Shown: positions 44,721 to 56,000, counted from the first letter of the stretch. The stretch: 64,000 nt of DNA from Pyronema omphalodes (GCA_024516155.1 JAJJXM010000003.1:1116001-1180000), one strand, 5' to 3'. Numbers and translations: made by a program. The notes: generated by a model not told the origin, from the letters alone.

Positions 44721-46078
44721 TGTCACACCCTATATTGTGTGAGTATAGAATAGGTAACATGTATAACATTTAGAGAACATGGCAAACTCGACAGGAGAAT
44801 GAATAATAAGGTTAGTATCCCGGGCCGGAACCCCCTGAGGAGCTCCAGCTAGCCACGTCACGTGATTCGTGACTTTCCGAAAGGACCTCACGAGGATCCC
44901 GGCCCGAGGCGTCGCTACCTGTTATTCACTGTCAGTTTGGGAGGATCACAGATGGATGGGAATGAGGAACAACTTACCTCATGGGTGTCGACTTACCCAT
45001 GAGAAAACTACAGACGACGCTGATGGAGACAGAAGACGACGGCGAAAGGACACCTCCTTATACTTGAGGTTGTGTTCCACCAAGCACGGCTACCAGAGGG
45101 CTTGCAAGAGAAGGGAATTCTCAGGACAGTGCAAGGCAGACGAATAGGATCATCCGAGGTCTGAGTTGGGCGGATAGTCGGCCAAGGAACAAGGCAGAGT
45201 CTAGTCAGCCAACAGGAGTGGAGCTCAGGACAAGGGTCAAGATTGCGTTAGCATGAGACAACGTCCTGCAGCAAGGGACACCACTCAGGGAAACTGTTGG
45301 ATGGAACTGATATGACGCGACCTTAGGCCAATGACTACCAACTGCAAGATAAGACGGCGTTTGCGTACACACCAGGGTGTGGCTGCGCGCAAGTGCGCGC
45401 AGGTGCGGCTGTTATGACATCACACAGGAATGTGACGGGGCAGTGCGCTCCGGTAAGGCATAGTCTGCCTTATGATGTCAGATTCCTTCACTCGCAATCG
45501 AGATTCTCTAGGGAGATCTATGATCAAGACGACTCATAAGATATATGACTCACATGTCATCATCAGAGGAGTCACTGCATTATGCGCTCAAGTGGAGTCA
45601 CCCTCCACTAGGCGCTTAACCCCAATATCTGATTGGAAGGTGTGGTAGCACGGCAAGGAATGTCAAGGATTAATCTGACACGAAGGTCATCATGCAAGTG
45701 AGCAATTAATATAATTGCGCATGCAGCATGATGCGAGCCATCAGCAGATTTGTCAAAGAATTGACTCACGTCTTATCTCCTAGGCTTAGTTTGGAAGTTG
45801 GTTCCCTTGGGAAGTCTGGGCGAACTTGTAGACGAAAGTCTATAAAAGACCCTAAGTCTTCCCACCGTCTCCTCCAGCATCAGCAACTTGATCTCTTGTT
45901 ACGACTATACCTTTCTACACCAAATACCTCAGGACGAGACCCTTAAGTTTATTCGGCCTGTGATCGATTAGTTGAACTTCCTAGCTCTTGGGAAATCTAT
46001 TAGTTATCTATCTTGCGAACGAAGCGTTAACTGATCGGACAAACCTCTGTATTGAAAGCCTCAATACCCAGGTTCACA
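44721..46078 (+). repeat. 3' LTR of the outer Gypsy element
   Basis: 1358 bp, same length as the 5' LTR, followed directly by the GCCAG duplication (46079-46083) and the LINE sequence. Confidence 0.95.
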
Positions 46079-49000
46079 GCCAGGGAAGCCCACGCCGGAA
46101 CAGCACACACTGGGTCGTCACACCGTTTGAGCATACGGGAGTCGCAGCGATGCTTCGACGCTTCCTTAGCTACTCGATCCGCTTCCTCGTTTTCGGGGAT
46201 ATCGCTGTGGCCCGGGATCCAATGGAATTCCACGTCGATACCGGAATCAAAGAGGAGGTAGTAGGCTTCGCGGGAGATAAGTTTGGCAAGCTCTTGGCCG
46301 GGACCGGGGGTGTCAGACTCCAGACGCTTGAGAGCAGCCTGGGCGTCCGAAAAAACGATCGCTTTGGTATTCGAGTTGGGGTCCCAGAAGTGATTGGAAT
46401 GGAACTCCTTGAGCCCTCGCCAGATGGCGTAGAGCTCAGCGTCAAACACCTCCGTATGACGACCCAAGTAGTGCTGGGAAGAACGAAAGGCTCCGTTGAT
46501 GTAGCGGACTACTCCCGCTCCCGTATGTCCCTCCATTCGAGAGCCATCTGTCCAGATGCATGTCGTGGACGTGAGGTTTCTCCAATTCCGGGCGAAGGTT
46601 TCAGCTTCAGCCCTGGGTGCGATCACCACGGGGAAGCGACGAAAGCGGTCGGGGACTGTGACATTTTCGACTGCTTCGAATCCACATGCTTTTTCCGTGC
46701 GTTTAAGCAGCCGAGTGATAGCCGCAGCGGTCGGGGACGGTTGAGTGCCGGTCGAGGGGGGGGGCGGGGCGGGGGCGAGTGAGAAGGCGTGACCGAAATT
46801 TTGCTTCTCGGCCTTTGATGAGCGCTTCCGCTGGGCGTACGGCACTTTCAGCCATCAAGAATCCGAGTGGGGTCGTTTTGAAGCACCCCGTGACCGCTCT
46901 TGCTTGCTTATTGAGGAGCAGTTGCAGCCGAGCAGTGCGTCCCGAGCTCTTGCCTTTTAGGCGCCGGACTGCGTTAATCTCAGCGCCATACATAGCCACT
47001 GACTGGACTACCGCCTTCTGCAGATTAGCAGTGCTCCCCGGAGGGAGTCCCTGAGCACGACAAAGCCTTGCCAGACGAGCATGCTGTTGCCTGGCTTTGG
47101 TCAACCACTTTTGGTGATGGTGGTTAAGAGTGAGCTTTGGATCGGGCCAAAAGCCGAGCCAACGGATGGCTGACGAGGCGAACGGGATCTGGTGAGGACC
47201 TACCGAGACTGTGACCTCGTCAGGGTTAGCCTCTCCCCTCCGTCGAGAAAAAAGCATGGCTTCCGTCTTGTCTGTTTCAAACACCACCGCGTTGGTGGAG
47301 GCCCACCACGAGCAAGCGTTTGCACACCGTTCAAGCTTATCGGAGACCTCCCGAGCAGAATCACCGGTCACGATCCAGGTCACATCGTCGACAAACGACA
47401 GGCCTGTTACGTCGGGGACTCTTGATTCGACATAATCAGCGAGATTGGCTATATAGATCAAGAACAGGACTGGGGACACGGGGGATCCTTGGGGGAGGCC
47501 GGTGTTCGTCTCGATGGGTGTACCTGATTCACCGCCTAGTGATATCTCGACTCTTCGATCACTCATAAACGAAGACACCCACCGCACGTAGCATTCATCC
47601 ATGCCTGCTCGCCGCATTTTCCGCATAAGGCAGTCTCGATTGACAGTGGGAAAGGCCCCTTTAACGTCCATCATTAGAGCTCCCGCAAGTTTCTGCTTCT
47701 CCCAAGCGAATTCCACCGCCTCAATCAAGACTGCCGCGGCGTCGACGGCGGAGCGACCTCTCCTCCCACCAAATTGCCCAGCGTGAAAAGCGTGTAGCCT
47801 CTCGGCCTCCTCCGCGATGAGGGTGGCGACGACCTTTTCAACTAACTTTCCCAGACAGCTTAAAAGAGAGATGATACGGAAACTCTTCGCTTTGCGGTAG
47901 GAAGTCTTCCCCGGCTTGGGGATACAGACTCCTTTGGCAGTTTTCCAGTCGGTTGGGTGGAATCCTAGCCGCACGCAGTGATAGACGATGGAAGTCACCC
48001 GTTCAGGGTCCCATCGCATGAGCGCCTTGATAATAGGTACTCCTAACCCGTCACCACCCGGAGCCTTGGAGTTGCTCTGACCGTGGATCGAATCGGAGAC
48101 CAGTTCTTGGGTCACACGGAGGAATCCGCGTCCTGGGGGACCTGCGTTGCCACTGTGACCGGGGTTTGGGTTCGGGGGAGGGAAAGAAACGTCAGCAAGC
48201 ATTCGACGTTTGGCATCCTCCTCGTCAGCCTGGTTGCCGTGTTCATCCTCAAGAGATCCAACCACCGCAGCATTTCGCGGTTTGGTAGCGCGAAGGACTT
48301 TCCATACCGCCTCCCCGTTGGCTCCCTCCAAGAAAGAAACCCAACACTCTCGTTTGTGGCGACGTTGGGTGCTGAGATAGGCGTTGCGGAGGCGGTGTTC
48401 TTCCTCTATCGAACATTGACCGCGCTTGGCTGCCCTCCGTTTCCGGCCGTACTCGCTGCGTGCTGCTTTAACATCGGGGTGCCACCACTTCTTAGACCGA
48501 GCGGTGATTCGGATCTTCCTAGCGTGAGCGTTCAGCATGTCCACCAGCTGTTGACGCACCCAAACCACCTCTTCCTCAACGTCGTTCTCGGAGCAGTGAT
48601 CGGATAGGAGCGGTCTGCGTTCGCTTCGATGGCGATAATCTAACGCCGCTTTCTGCGCTCCTTCGTCACTCTCCAGCCATTCTCCAACCGCCCATCCTCT
48701 AGTTGGGGCGTCGAAGTCCTCTGGGACCGTCACAGAGTCCACTTTCCAGATCAGCGCCTCATGATCGGACGTTGTGGAGTGATTCGGGTCATCGAGGAGC
48801 TTCGCAACCACGTGGGCTTCAAGTTCCATCGTCGTCAGGACTAAGTCGATAACGCTATGTCGGATCTGACCCGTTTGGGTGTGAGTTTCCTTACCATCAC
48901 CGACATAGCGGAGATCGAATGAGTCCATCAGATCTTCCAAGAACTGATGATGGAGTGGCCTCTCGCACAGGGGGTTCCACCTTCTGCTGTGAGCGTTGAA

Positions 49001-49399
49001 ATCGCCAGCAAGAATAGTGTCCCGTCCTATAATCCTGCGCCAGTCCGCATTGCGTGCAGGGCGCACTCCATCATCAGTCCGCGGAGCGTCATAAACATTT
49101 ACAATACGTACTTGTTTATGACCTCTGCATGTGACATCCAGCACCTGGAGGTCACCTTCCCCGGGCGCAGCCAAGTCCTCTCGTGGACGAAGCTGCCACG
49201 CCGAATCCCGCCGTCTCCCCGTCAGAACCCTTCCTCCCCAGAGGAACTCGTAGGCTGGATGGCGCCAACCTTGGAAGGTCGGGGGCTCCTGAACCAACAC
49301 CATATCCGCACCCAGAGCGAGACCGCTCTCCATCACCGCCGTCAGAGCCTCACCGCTCTTTCGGCAATTTAGTTGAAGTACCGTGAGGCACTTCAGCAT
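46079..49399 (-). pseudogene. LINE ORF2: endonuclease, reverse transcriptase, RNase H
   Basis: Main part of the LINE polyprotein; the C-terminus lies at 29322-29783 beyond the Gypsy insertion. From the ATG at 49399: endonuclease with LQLNCRKS, VLVQEPP, GDFNAH (132-137) and SDH (211-213); reverse transcriptase with MMDVKGAF (catalytic Asp578), GLPQGSPVSP and FVDD (669-672). RNase H follows in another frame: CIWTDGSR, FDAELYAI, VFSDAQAAL and HWIPGHSDIPENEEAD, giving the D-E-D-H/D set. The frame change falls in a G-rich stretch at 46756-46775 that includes a G9 run, so it is either a true one-base indel or a homopolymer error. The ATG overlaps the ORF1 stop in ATGCTGA. Tad-family membership is inferred from the domain order EN-RT-RNase H-CCHC in a fungus. 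Confidence 0.92.
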
Positions 49400-51214
49400 T
49401 GAGTGTTATCCGGCACTTCGGCATCGACCATAGCGTCTGGGTCAGACGCCGTGGCTGCAGGACGGGGGGTGGAGAGGGCTGATGTGGTCTCCGTGGTTGA
49501 GGGTTCGTTTGGATCGCTGGAGGCGGAAGAGGAGGGGTCTGCCTCTGGTTGCGAGGCTTCCGCTGCAGGGGAAGCTTGATCGGAGGAGGAAGACATCTGG
49601 CGACGCTGACGGGCCAGGGCGAAGGCTTCAAGGCGGGATGGGCAGTTGCGAGCATTGGCGTAGTGATTGCCTTTGCAATTAACGCAACGAGCAGACTCCT
49701 TCGAATGCTGGCACGGGAGTCCCTTGGAGGTGGAGCATCCTATCATGCTGCACTTGTGTTCCTCCGAAGCGTGGTGCTGACCACAGAATCGGCATCGGAA
49801 GAGCTTGGGGGTTTGACATTTCTCCCGGATGTGTCCCCACTTTAGACAGCCCGAGCACTGACTGTCAGGGCCGTCGTGGTTAAAGAGCTCGACTCGGTAA
49901 CGAGAGGATCCTAGGAGGGCTCCCCGAGCGATGAGCATTTGCGCAGCGGGGGTTCCCTTCACCGAGAAAACGGCTGAGAACGACTGAATCTCGCCCTGCT
50001 CAAAGCGCTCGCGAATGCGTCGTCTGCTGCCCAACCAACGAGCTCCTGGGATAACTTCGAGCTGGTCGTGGTTGGCTTGCAGCTCAAGCTCGAGTTTTTG
50101 CAGGCCATTCCTTCCTCTACCCAGAAAACGATTGAGGGGGATGGCGTGGACTTTCAACTTGACCCATTTGTCCATGGGTTTGACGTCCACTACGAAACGG
50201 TCAACCTCGCGGATGGCATTGAGGATCTCGTTGCGGTAGCACGATATCAGTGAGTCCGCTCTCACTCCCGGGTTGGTGGTAGCCGTGATCGTTCCCTTCG
50301 AGTTTCTTGAGACTCGGGCTACACGGTGGAAATGGGGTGCACCGCGGAGGTGCAAGCAGACGTTGATGGCGGCCGTGAAATCCTGGTCTGGTTTTGACGA
50401 GGGGCGGGCGCCTTCCTGACGGATGAAGATCATGCGGCGATCTTCAGCTGCGAGGTTCTTTTCGGGGACGGAGAAGTTGGGAGGGCGTTGGGGGGCCTTC
50501 AGCTGTTTGCGTGAGGGAACAAGCTGCCACGCCGGAGGGGGGGGGCGGGGGGGGGAGCTCGGGGAGGTTGCTGCGGAGCTTTGCGGCGTAGGATTGGGCC
50601 GCGGTGAGTTTGGACGCACGCGGGAGGGCGGGGAGGGATGGTATGGGGGCAGCCTTGGGCATGCCTACAACAACGGAGGAAGTTCTGGATTTCTCTGCCT
50701 GAGCAGACTGTTGGGTGCCAACAGGGTGGGGCTGGCGAAGGGCGGTAGACTGGGTCGACGTCGCGAGGTTTGCCTGCGGGCACGAGCATGGGCGGGCTTC
50801 CTGGAGACGTATTTGCTCCTCCAGAGCCTTCAAGCGTTCCTCCGCAGCGGCTAGGCGCTCCGACAACTTGTCCATAAGGGACACGCTGACTTGGGGGGAG
50901 GCCTGGGAACCTACCGCGGGGGCGGAACGGAGTTCGCTTTGCACGAGCGACCCGAAGGCCGCAACGTGTGCGCGTTTCTTCACAGTGCTGGGGCACGAAG
51001 AAAGGGAGCTCCCCGAGGACCAACCTGATCCTGGGGCTGCGGAGGGGGCGTCTTTACTGGGACGCGTTGGGGTGCCGGGTGCGGAGGACCCAAACACGTC
51101 GTCTTCGGTGGCGGGGGCAGGCGTGGAGACTCGGGATGAGTTGCTGCCACCGAACATGCGCATATCGGAGGTGAGGCCGAAGCGCGGAGGGGGGGGAGGC
51201 TTCATGGGAGCCAT
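49393..51214 (-). pseudogene. LINE ORF1 with zinc knuckles, frameshifted
   Basis: Gag-like RNA-binding protein in two frames: the 5' part from 51214 (Pro/Ser-rich, with a coiled coil around residues 112-140) and the 3' part ending at 49393. They join near two G9 tracts at 50537-50545 and 50547-50555, where one base would restore a single frame. The 3' part carries three Cys/His knuckles: CSGCLKWGHIREKC, a CRFCGQHH-type finger and CVNCKGNHYANARNC. The tail is Ser/Pro/Thr-rich. In this LINE class ORF1 packages the element RNA. Confidence 0.88.
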
Positions 51215-51328
51215 GGGCCTCGGAGGGTGGAATTCGTGAAGCCGTGAGAGTTCTCTCCGACTTCCCGATTAGGATAATTAAGCGAAAAACGTGTTGTTTT
51301 ATTAGCGTTGGAGTGGCGTGTTGGCATT

Positions 51329-51500
51329 TGAAGTTTCCGAATAAATATATATAAAACCACGAAACTGTATTATTCGAGTGAGAAATAATGTTTCCAGATA
51401 CTTGTTTGAATTTATTCGACCCATTGCTATCCTATGCTATCCCATATCATCCTATCTGATTCGATTTATTTCCATCCCAATCCACTGATTCATCGCTCGT
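51329..51500. repeat. Direct repeat copy 1, right part
   Basis: Resumes the repeat interrupted by the LINE. It matches 53332-53510 (shared GAAACTGTA, TTTCCAGATACTTGT and GACCCATTGCTATCCTATGC words) and fades at about 51500-51530. It begins with the right copy of the 14-bp LINE target duplication (51329-51342). Confidence 0.85.
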
Positions 51501-51690
51501 GAGTTTACTAAACTGTTTTATATATTAAATCTAAGCTAAGCTGTGGTTATTACATTTCCCTAATTTGGGATCGTGGAATAATTAAGATCTTAGACAAGTA
51601 TAATCCCTGTGGTACAAAAAAAAGGTGTTTAATCAAACCACACTTTAAACCACAAAAGGTATTTAATTCAAGCACCCACAAAATTCATTT

Positions 51691-51875
51691 ACTAAACACC
51701 TCTCTAAACACCTACTAAACACCTTTAAACACCTTTTTAAACACCTACTAAACACCTTTTTAAACACCTACTAAACACCTTTAAACACCTACTAAACACC
51801 TTTAAACACCTACTAAACACCTTTAAACACCTTTTTAAACACCTACTAAACACCTACTAAACACATCCAAACACC
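51691..51875. repeat. AAACACC tandem array
   Basis: Sixteen AAACACC cores separated by TACT, TTT or TTTTT linkers, giving a 10-12 bp period. The linkers alternate irregularly, so this is a variable-length minisatellite. The strand bias is strong: the C-rich strand is always the plus strand. Confidence 0.9.
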
Positions 51876-52300
51876 TTGCACAATAGTGGTTTGATCAAGC
51901 ACCTCAGATATTTTTTAAATGTGTTAAATTAATTACTAAACCACTCGCTCAGTATGTAACATGTTTCTAGCTATTGCCAGGTCTTCTATCTATACATACA
52001 GGAACCTCCCACCTCCCTCCTCACCCCTCCCACTCCTGCTCCTGCTCTCTGTGTAGTACCATTTGCTTTGTGCCTTTTTTAATTGACCCTTACATATGCT
52101 GGAATCATGGTTCGCTTCAATAAATAGACTTAGGTTTTCTGAGCATCCTGTTTGTCTGGTTAGCATTGTAGATATTTGTGGGGTTGGTTTGCAGTACTTG
52201 ACTCAGCGAGTATCTAGAAGTTCATATCCCCCCCCCCCCCCCACCCCTCTCTCCCTTTTGTCCCTCAGAGGATAGTTCAAATAAACCCCGAAGAATAAGC

Positions 52301-52790
52301 GAAGAAGACACTTTAAATAAACACCAAAGAATATGTAAAAAAGAAGGTGTTTATTTAAACATCCTTAAACACCCCTAGGGTGTTTAAATAAACACCAAAG
52401 AATAAGCGAAAAAAGAAAGTGTTTATTTAAACATCCCTAAACACAAATTGGGTGTTTATTTAAACCATGTTGGATGGTTTAAATAGACCCCAAAGAATAA
52501 GCGAAAAAGAAGGTGTTTATTTAAACACCCTAGGGTGTTTAAATAAACCCCACAAAAAAAAATCAAGGTAGTTGTTTAACTAAACCACGCTAGGTGGTTT
52601 AGCTAAACACCGTAAATCATACTCAACAACTTCGGTGTTTAGGGGTGTTTAACTAAACACTTTCAAACAACGATGGGTGGTTTAGCTAAACACCTTCAAT
52701 CAGACTAAACAACTTTGGTGTTTAGGGTGTTTAACTAAACACTTTCGGTGTTTAGCTAAACCACGAAGGTGTTTGAACTAAACCACTCTC
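52301..52790. repeat. Cluster of hairpins on GTTTA/TAAAC words
   Basis: Successive inverted repeats share one core, GGTGTTTATTTAAACA and variants. Examples are 16-bp perfect arms at 52346-52361 and 52381-52396, a perfect 34-bp palindrome at 52515-52548 centred on CCCTAGGG, and near-perfect arms around a CTAGGTGG centre near 52570-52615. Units of about 60-90 bp are separated by CCAAAGAATAAGCGAAAAAG-like spacers. No ORF. The relation to the AAACACC array 400 bp away is by shared words. Confidence 0.85.
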
Positions 52791-52813
52791 ACTCGTTTTC
52801 TTGTACCATAGGG

Positions 52814-53520
52814 CGAATACAGAGAAAACCAAAAAACAAACCCCGAAAAAAAAAGAAAAGAAAAGAAAGAAGAAAAGAAAAAAAAACCCCCATACGCAGA
52901 ATTACCAAGTAAATCATAAGACAGCCTCTCACATCCATATCCACTTCACTTTCAGTGTACATATCAATGAGATAATAAAATATGTGTGACAAGCAAAAAA
53001 AAGAAAGCCAAGAAGCCACATGGTAATCGATCCTCTAAACCCCGTCTTTCGTTTATGCACATTTCAGTCTTACCCACCCTCCCACCCATACCCATCTAAC
53101 CGATACCCATGTCTTTGAAATAATCAGTAATGAATTATCAATGATATAATCGGTGACCACCGAAGCCTTTGCTGAGTGTTTTATCGAGAGCTGAAGTACA
53201 TGGGCTTTTATAACTATGCGCGGTAAGAGGTAGGACATAATACATATCTTGTTGCGAATCATTACCCTTTGTGTTTGTTTTCTTTTTGTTTTTCATTTTT
53301 TTGTGTTGGCGAGTAAGATTTATTGAAGTTACTGAAGTTTCCAAATAAATAAATAAATATAAAACCGCGAAACTGTAGTCTTCGAGTGAGATATCATGTT
53401 TCCAGATACTTGTATGAATTTATTCGACCCATTGCTATCCTATGCTATCCCATCTCATTTTATTCCATTTAATTTAATCTCATCTCAATTCATTGATTCA
53501 ACACCAGCAAATTTACTAAC
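52814..53520. repeat. Direct repeat copy 2, uninterrupted (empty LINE site)
   Basis: Same unit as 28461-28995 plus 51329-51500 but contiguous across ACTGAAGTTTCCAAATAAAT (53332 onward), where copy 1 has the LINE. It has diverged by scattered substitutions and A/T-run length changes. The unit contains no recognised gene and no TG...CA termini, so it is not an obvious LTR. Confidence 0.88.
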
Positions 53521-53638
53521 TTTTTTATATCACCAATCTGATCGCCTGTTTTTTTTTTTATATATTTCCCCATTTGAACTCGAAGAATAATTTAAATGAG
53601 TCTAATAACTGCTGTAAATAATTCGAAATTGGCGCGCC

Positions 53639-53659
53639 GGGGGGGGGGGGGGGGGGGGG
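53639..53659. repeat. Poly-G tract (21 G)
   Basis: Uninterrupted G run after GGCGCGCC. Confidence 0.8.
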
Positions 53660-54710
53660 TGGAGAGGTATGTAATCTTGAAGCTATTGCCGTGTTTCGTC
53701 TTTGTAGTGTAGTCTCTACATGAGCTACATATATATATATACTGAAGACCGGCTATATAGCTGCACAAAAGCACACCGCTACCTAAAGCTAGAAGTCCTA
53801 ATTAGCATCAATTTTTTCATTATACTTTTGTAATATTGATAAAATTTACTAATATAGATAAACCAGGACTTATTATTCCCAGGGACAGAGAATTCATCAA
53901 CTGGGTCATTGAATTTACATAAACACATAAAGTTACCCGTTTATTTATCTGATTCTGATGCAAAACGATGCAAAACGACTCAGTATCATTCATTTCATTT
54001 TCAATCTATCCATACCCACTTACCACTTACCACAGCTACAATAGCAAATCTAGCACTCTGTCATATTTATCCGTTGTCTTTGTGTATAATAATAATAATA
54101 ACATCACACCAGACTTTTATTCCCCAATATATACAACTGGTGTGAAAAGGTACAGGGAGAGACAAGGTTTATTTGACATATAATGACAACGACACAGCGA
54201 GAGTGAGCACATAGATAGTAGAAATAGTCCTTTGTTCTCATCCTCCCTGTCATGTCCCGTTTTATGCCATTTTGTCCCTCTCGAGGTTCATCTTGAGCAA
54301 ACTCAAGGACCTTATTCTGACAAGCTGCATTGCCTATTCTAGGCAATGCTCCAACGACTGGAAATAACAAGACCACCGAAGTCTACAAAGCAGTAAAACC
54401 CCAGCTACAATCCAGCTATAATTCCAGGGCTAGCTGGTAACCGCCTCCCAACTGCTTTCATTCTTACTTTAGGAACTTCTAGACTTAAATATCAAGACCC
54501 ATGTTTACAATTACGCTAATATTGCCGTATGAGAACTACATATGTATATATAAGATGTACTGTGTACATAACCGCTCCATAACGTTCTACAGTACTGTAC
54601 TATAATACCTTACCGCCGATCCGCAGGCGTTCTCAATAAAGGCGTTCTTTGAGTATGGACTCTGGAGCTAGCTGTTGTATGTGAAGGGCATCCAGCTACG
54701 TTCCAGCATC

Positions 54711-54850
54711 ATGGTGTATGGTCACTGGTGTATGGTTACTGGTGTATGGTCACTGGTGTATGGTGTATGGTGTATGGTGTATGGTGTATGGTGTATGGTG
54801 TATGGTGTATGGTGTATGGTGTATGGTGTATGGTGTATGGTGTATAGTGT
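54711..54850. repeat. GTGTATG heptamer array
   Basis: About 13-17 units of GTGTATG. The first ones are interspersed with GTCACTG/GTTACTG variants, the rest nearly pure. Confidence 0.9.
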
Positions 54851-55737
54851 ATTTATATATCCCGAGAATAGAAAATAAATAAAGATATGCCAAGCCAAAC
54901 CAAACCAAACCAAACCAAACTAACCCAAACTAAACTTCCCAAATCCATCCCCCCACCCTCACCCTTCCCCTTCCCCCCCCAAAATTCCATGGTACCTATC
55001 GATCCATCAATCCACCAATCCATAGATTAACCTTACCAACACATACACAGTTATAACCTTCCACTCCCAGTCTTGCCCCCTTCCTCCCCTTCTCCAACTA
55101 AATAACAGCCTACAAGCAGCCAGGAACAGTACAGAATATCATTACCCCCAAACAGTACAGAATATCATTACCATATTACCCCCAAACTCCCGCTGGTGGT
55201 TAAAGTGATAAGTAATATCCTGACTCCTAATGCAGCTTGGTGTTCCAACTTTCAACCCCCAACCTCCACCCATCACTCCCCACCACTACTCCCCACCACT
55301 ACTCCCCACCACTACTCCCCATCACTCCCCACCACTCCGCACTTCTCCCCACCACTCCGCACCACTACCCGCCTGCCCCAAATATCAATATCAATATCAA
55401 TATCAATAGCCATATCAACATTAATATCAACATCCATATCAACATCCATCCAAACTTCGCCGCGACATGATCCAGGAGCCATGATCCAGGAGCCAGAATC
55501 CATCCAAGCAACCTACAAGCAACCAAGCAACCAAGCAACCAAGCAACCAAGCTCGCCAGGATCCATCCAGGACCGCAGAACCGCAGGACCTTAGGACCGT
55601 ATATTTCCCGGGCACGAGTAATATATCTATCTATCTATCTATCTATCTTCCCAGCCGTTCTCATTCTCGTTTCTTTCTTTTATTTTTTTTTTTCTTTTTT
55701 TTTTCTTTTCCTTTTTTTTTATTTTTTATTTTTTTTA

Positions 55738-55740
55738 TTT

Positions 55741-55772
<32 letters not shown>

Positions 55773-55842
55773 TTTTTTTTATTTTTTTTATTTTTTTTAT
55801 TTTTTTTATTTTTTTTATTTTTTTTATTTTTTTTATTTTTTT
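55738..55842. repeat. TTTTTTTA array
   Basis: About 13 units of T7-8 followed by A. Confidence 0.9.
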
Positions 55843-56000
55843 TTTAATTCAAGTTTTTTCATTTTTATTTATTTTGTTTGGTACCCGACACTATAATCCT
55901 GAGCCTTGGTGTGGAGATTTTCGATACTGTAGCAGCATACGGCTGGACTCTCGTTGCTGGAATTTTAGTGAGAGTTTTATATTTATACCGTGTTTCTGGG

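Larger units (their letters stand above)
29784..46078 (+). mobile_element. Outer Ty3/Gypsy retrotransposon with chromodomain
   Basis: Plus-strand LTR retrotransposon inserted in LINE ORF2. It begins TGTCACACCC and ends TTCACA, with 1358-bp LTRs at both ends and GCCAG duplicated at 29779-29783 and 46079-46083. Without the inner insertion it is about 8.9 kb. Order: LTR, long gag (split by the inner element), pol with protease-RT-RNase H-integrase-chromodomain, polypurine tract, LTR. Chromodomain elements (chromoviruses) commonly direct integration to heterochromatin. The LTR copies differ at only two positions that I detected, so the insertion is recent. Confidence 0.95.
28996..51328 (-). mobile_element. 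Non-LTR retrotransposon (LINE, Tad-like), interrupted by a nested Gypsy pair
   Basis: The element runs on the minus strand from a 5' end at 51328 to a 3' end at 28996. Subtracting the 16.3-kb Gypsy insertion leaves about 6.03 kb, a full-length size for Tad-type fungal LINEs. ORF1 has CCHC knuckles; ORF2 has an apurinic-type endonuclease, reverse transcriptase, RNase H and a C-terminal CCHC. The 3' end carries a short AAAATC-type tail instead of a long poly-A. A 14-bp target duplication flanks it and an uninterrupted copy of the target exists at 52814-53520. Two frameshifts at G9 tracts and the Gypsy insertion leave this copy without intact proteins. Confidence 0.92.

Noticed and set aside
46779..49386. 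Several plus-strand ORFs of 60-174 codons
   Set aside because: Antisense shadows of the LINE ORF2 in GC-rich sequence.
51691..52790. CRISPR-like array
   Set aside because: Unit length is 10-12 bp with no unique spacers of constant size, and the organism is eukaryotic.
28461..53520. The flanking 700-bp direct repeats as LTRs of a giant element
   Set aside because: They lack TG...CA termini and neighbouring priming sites. Copy 1 is simply split by the LINE and copy 2 lies 1.3 kb beyond it, so nothing suggests they bound a single element.
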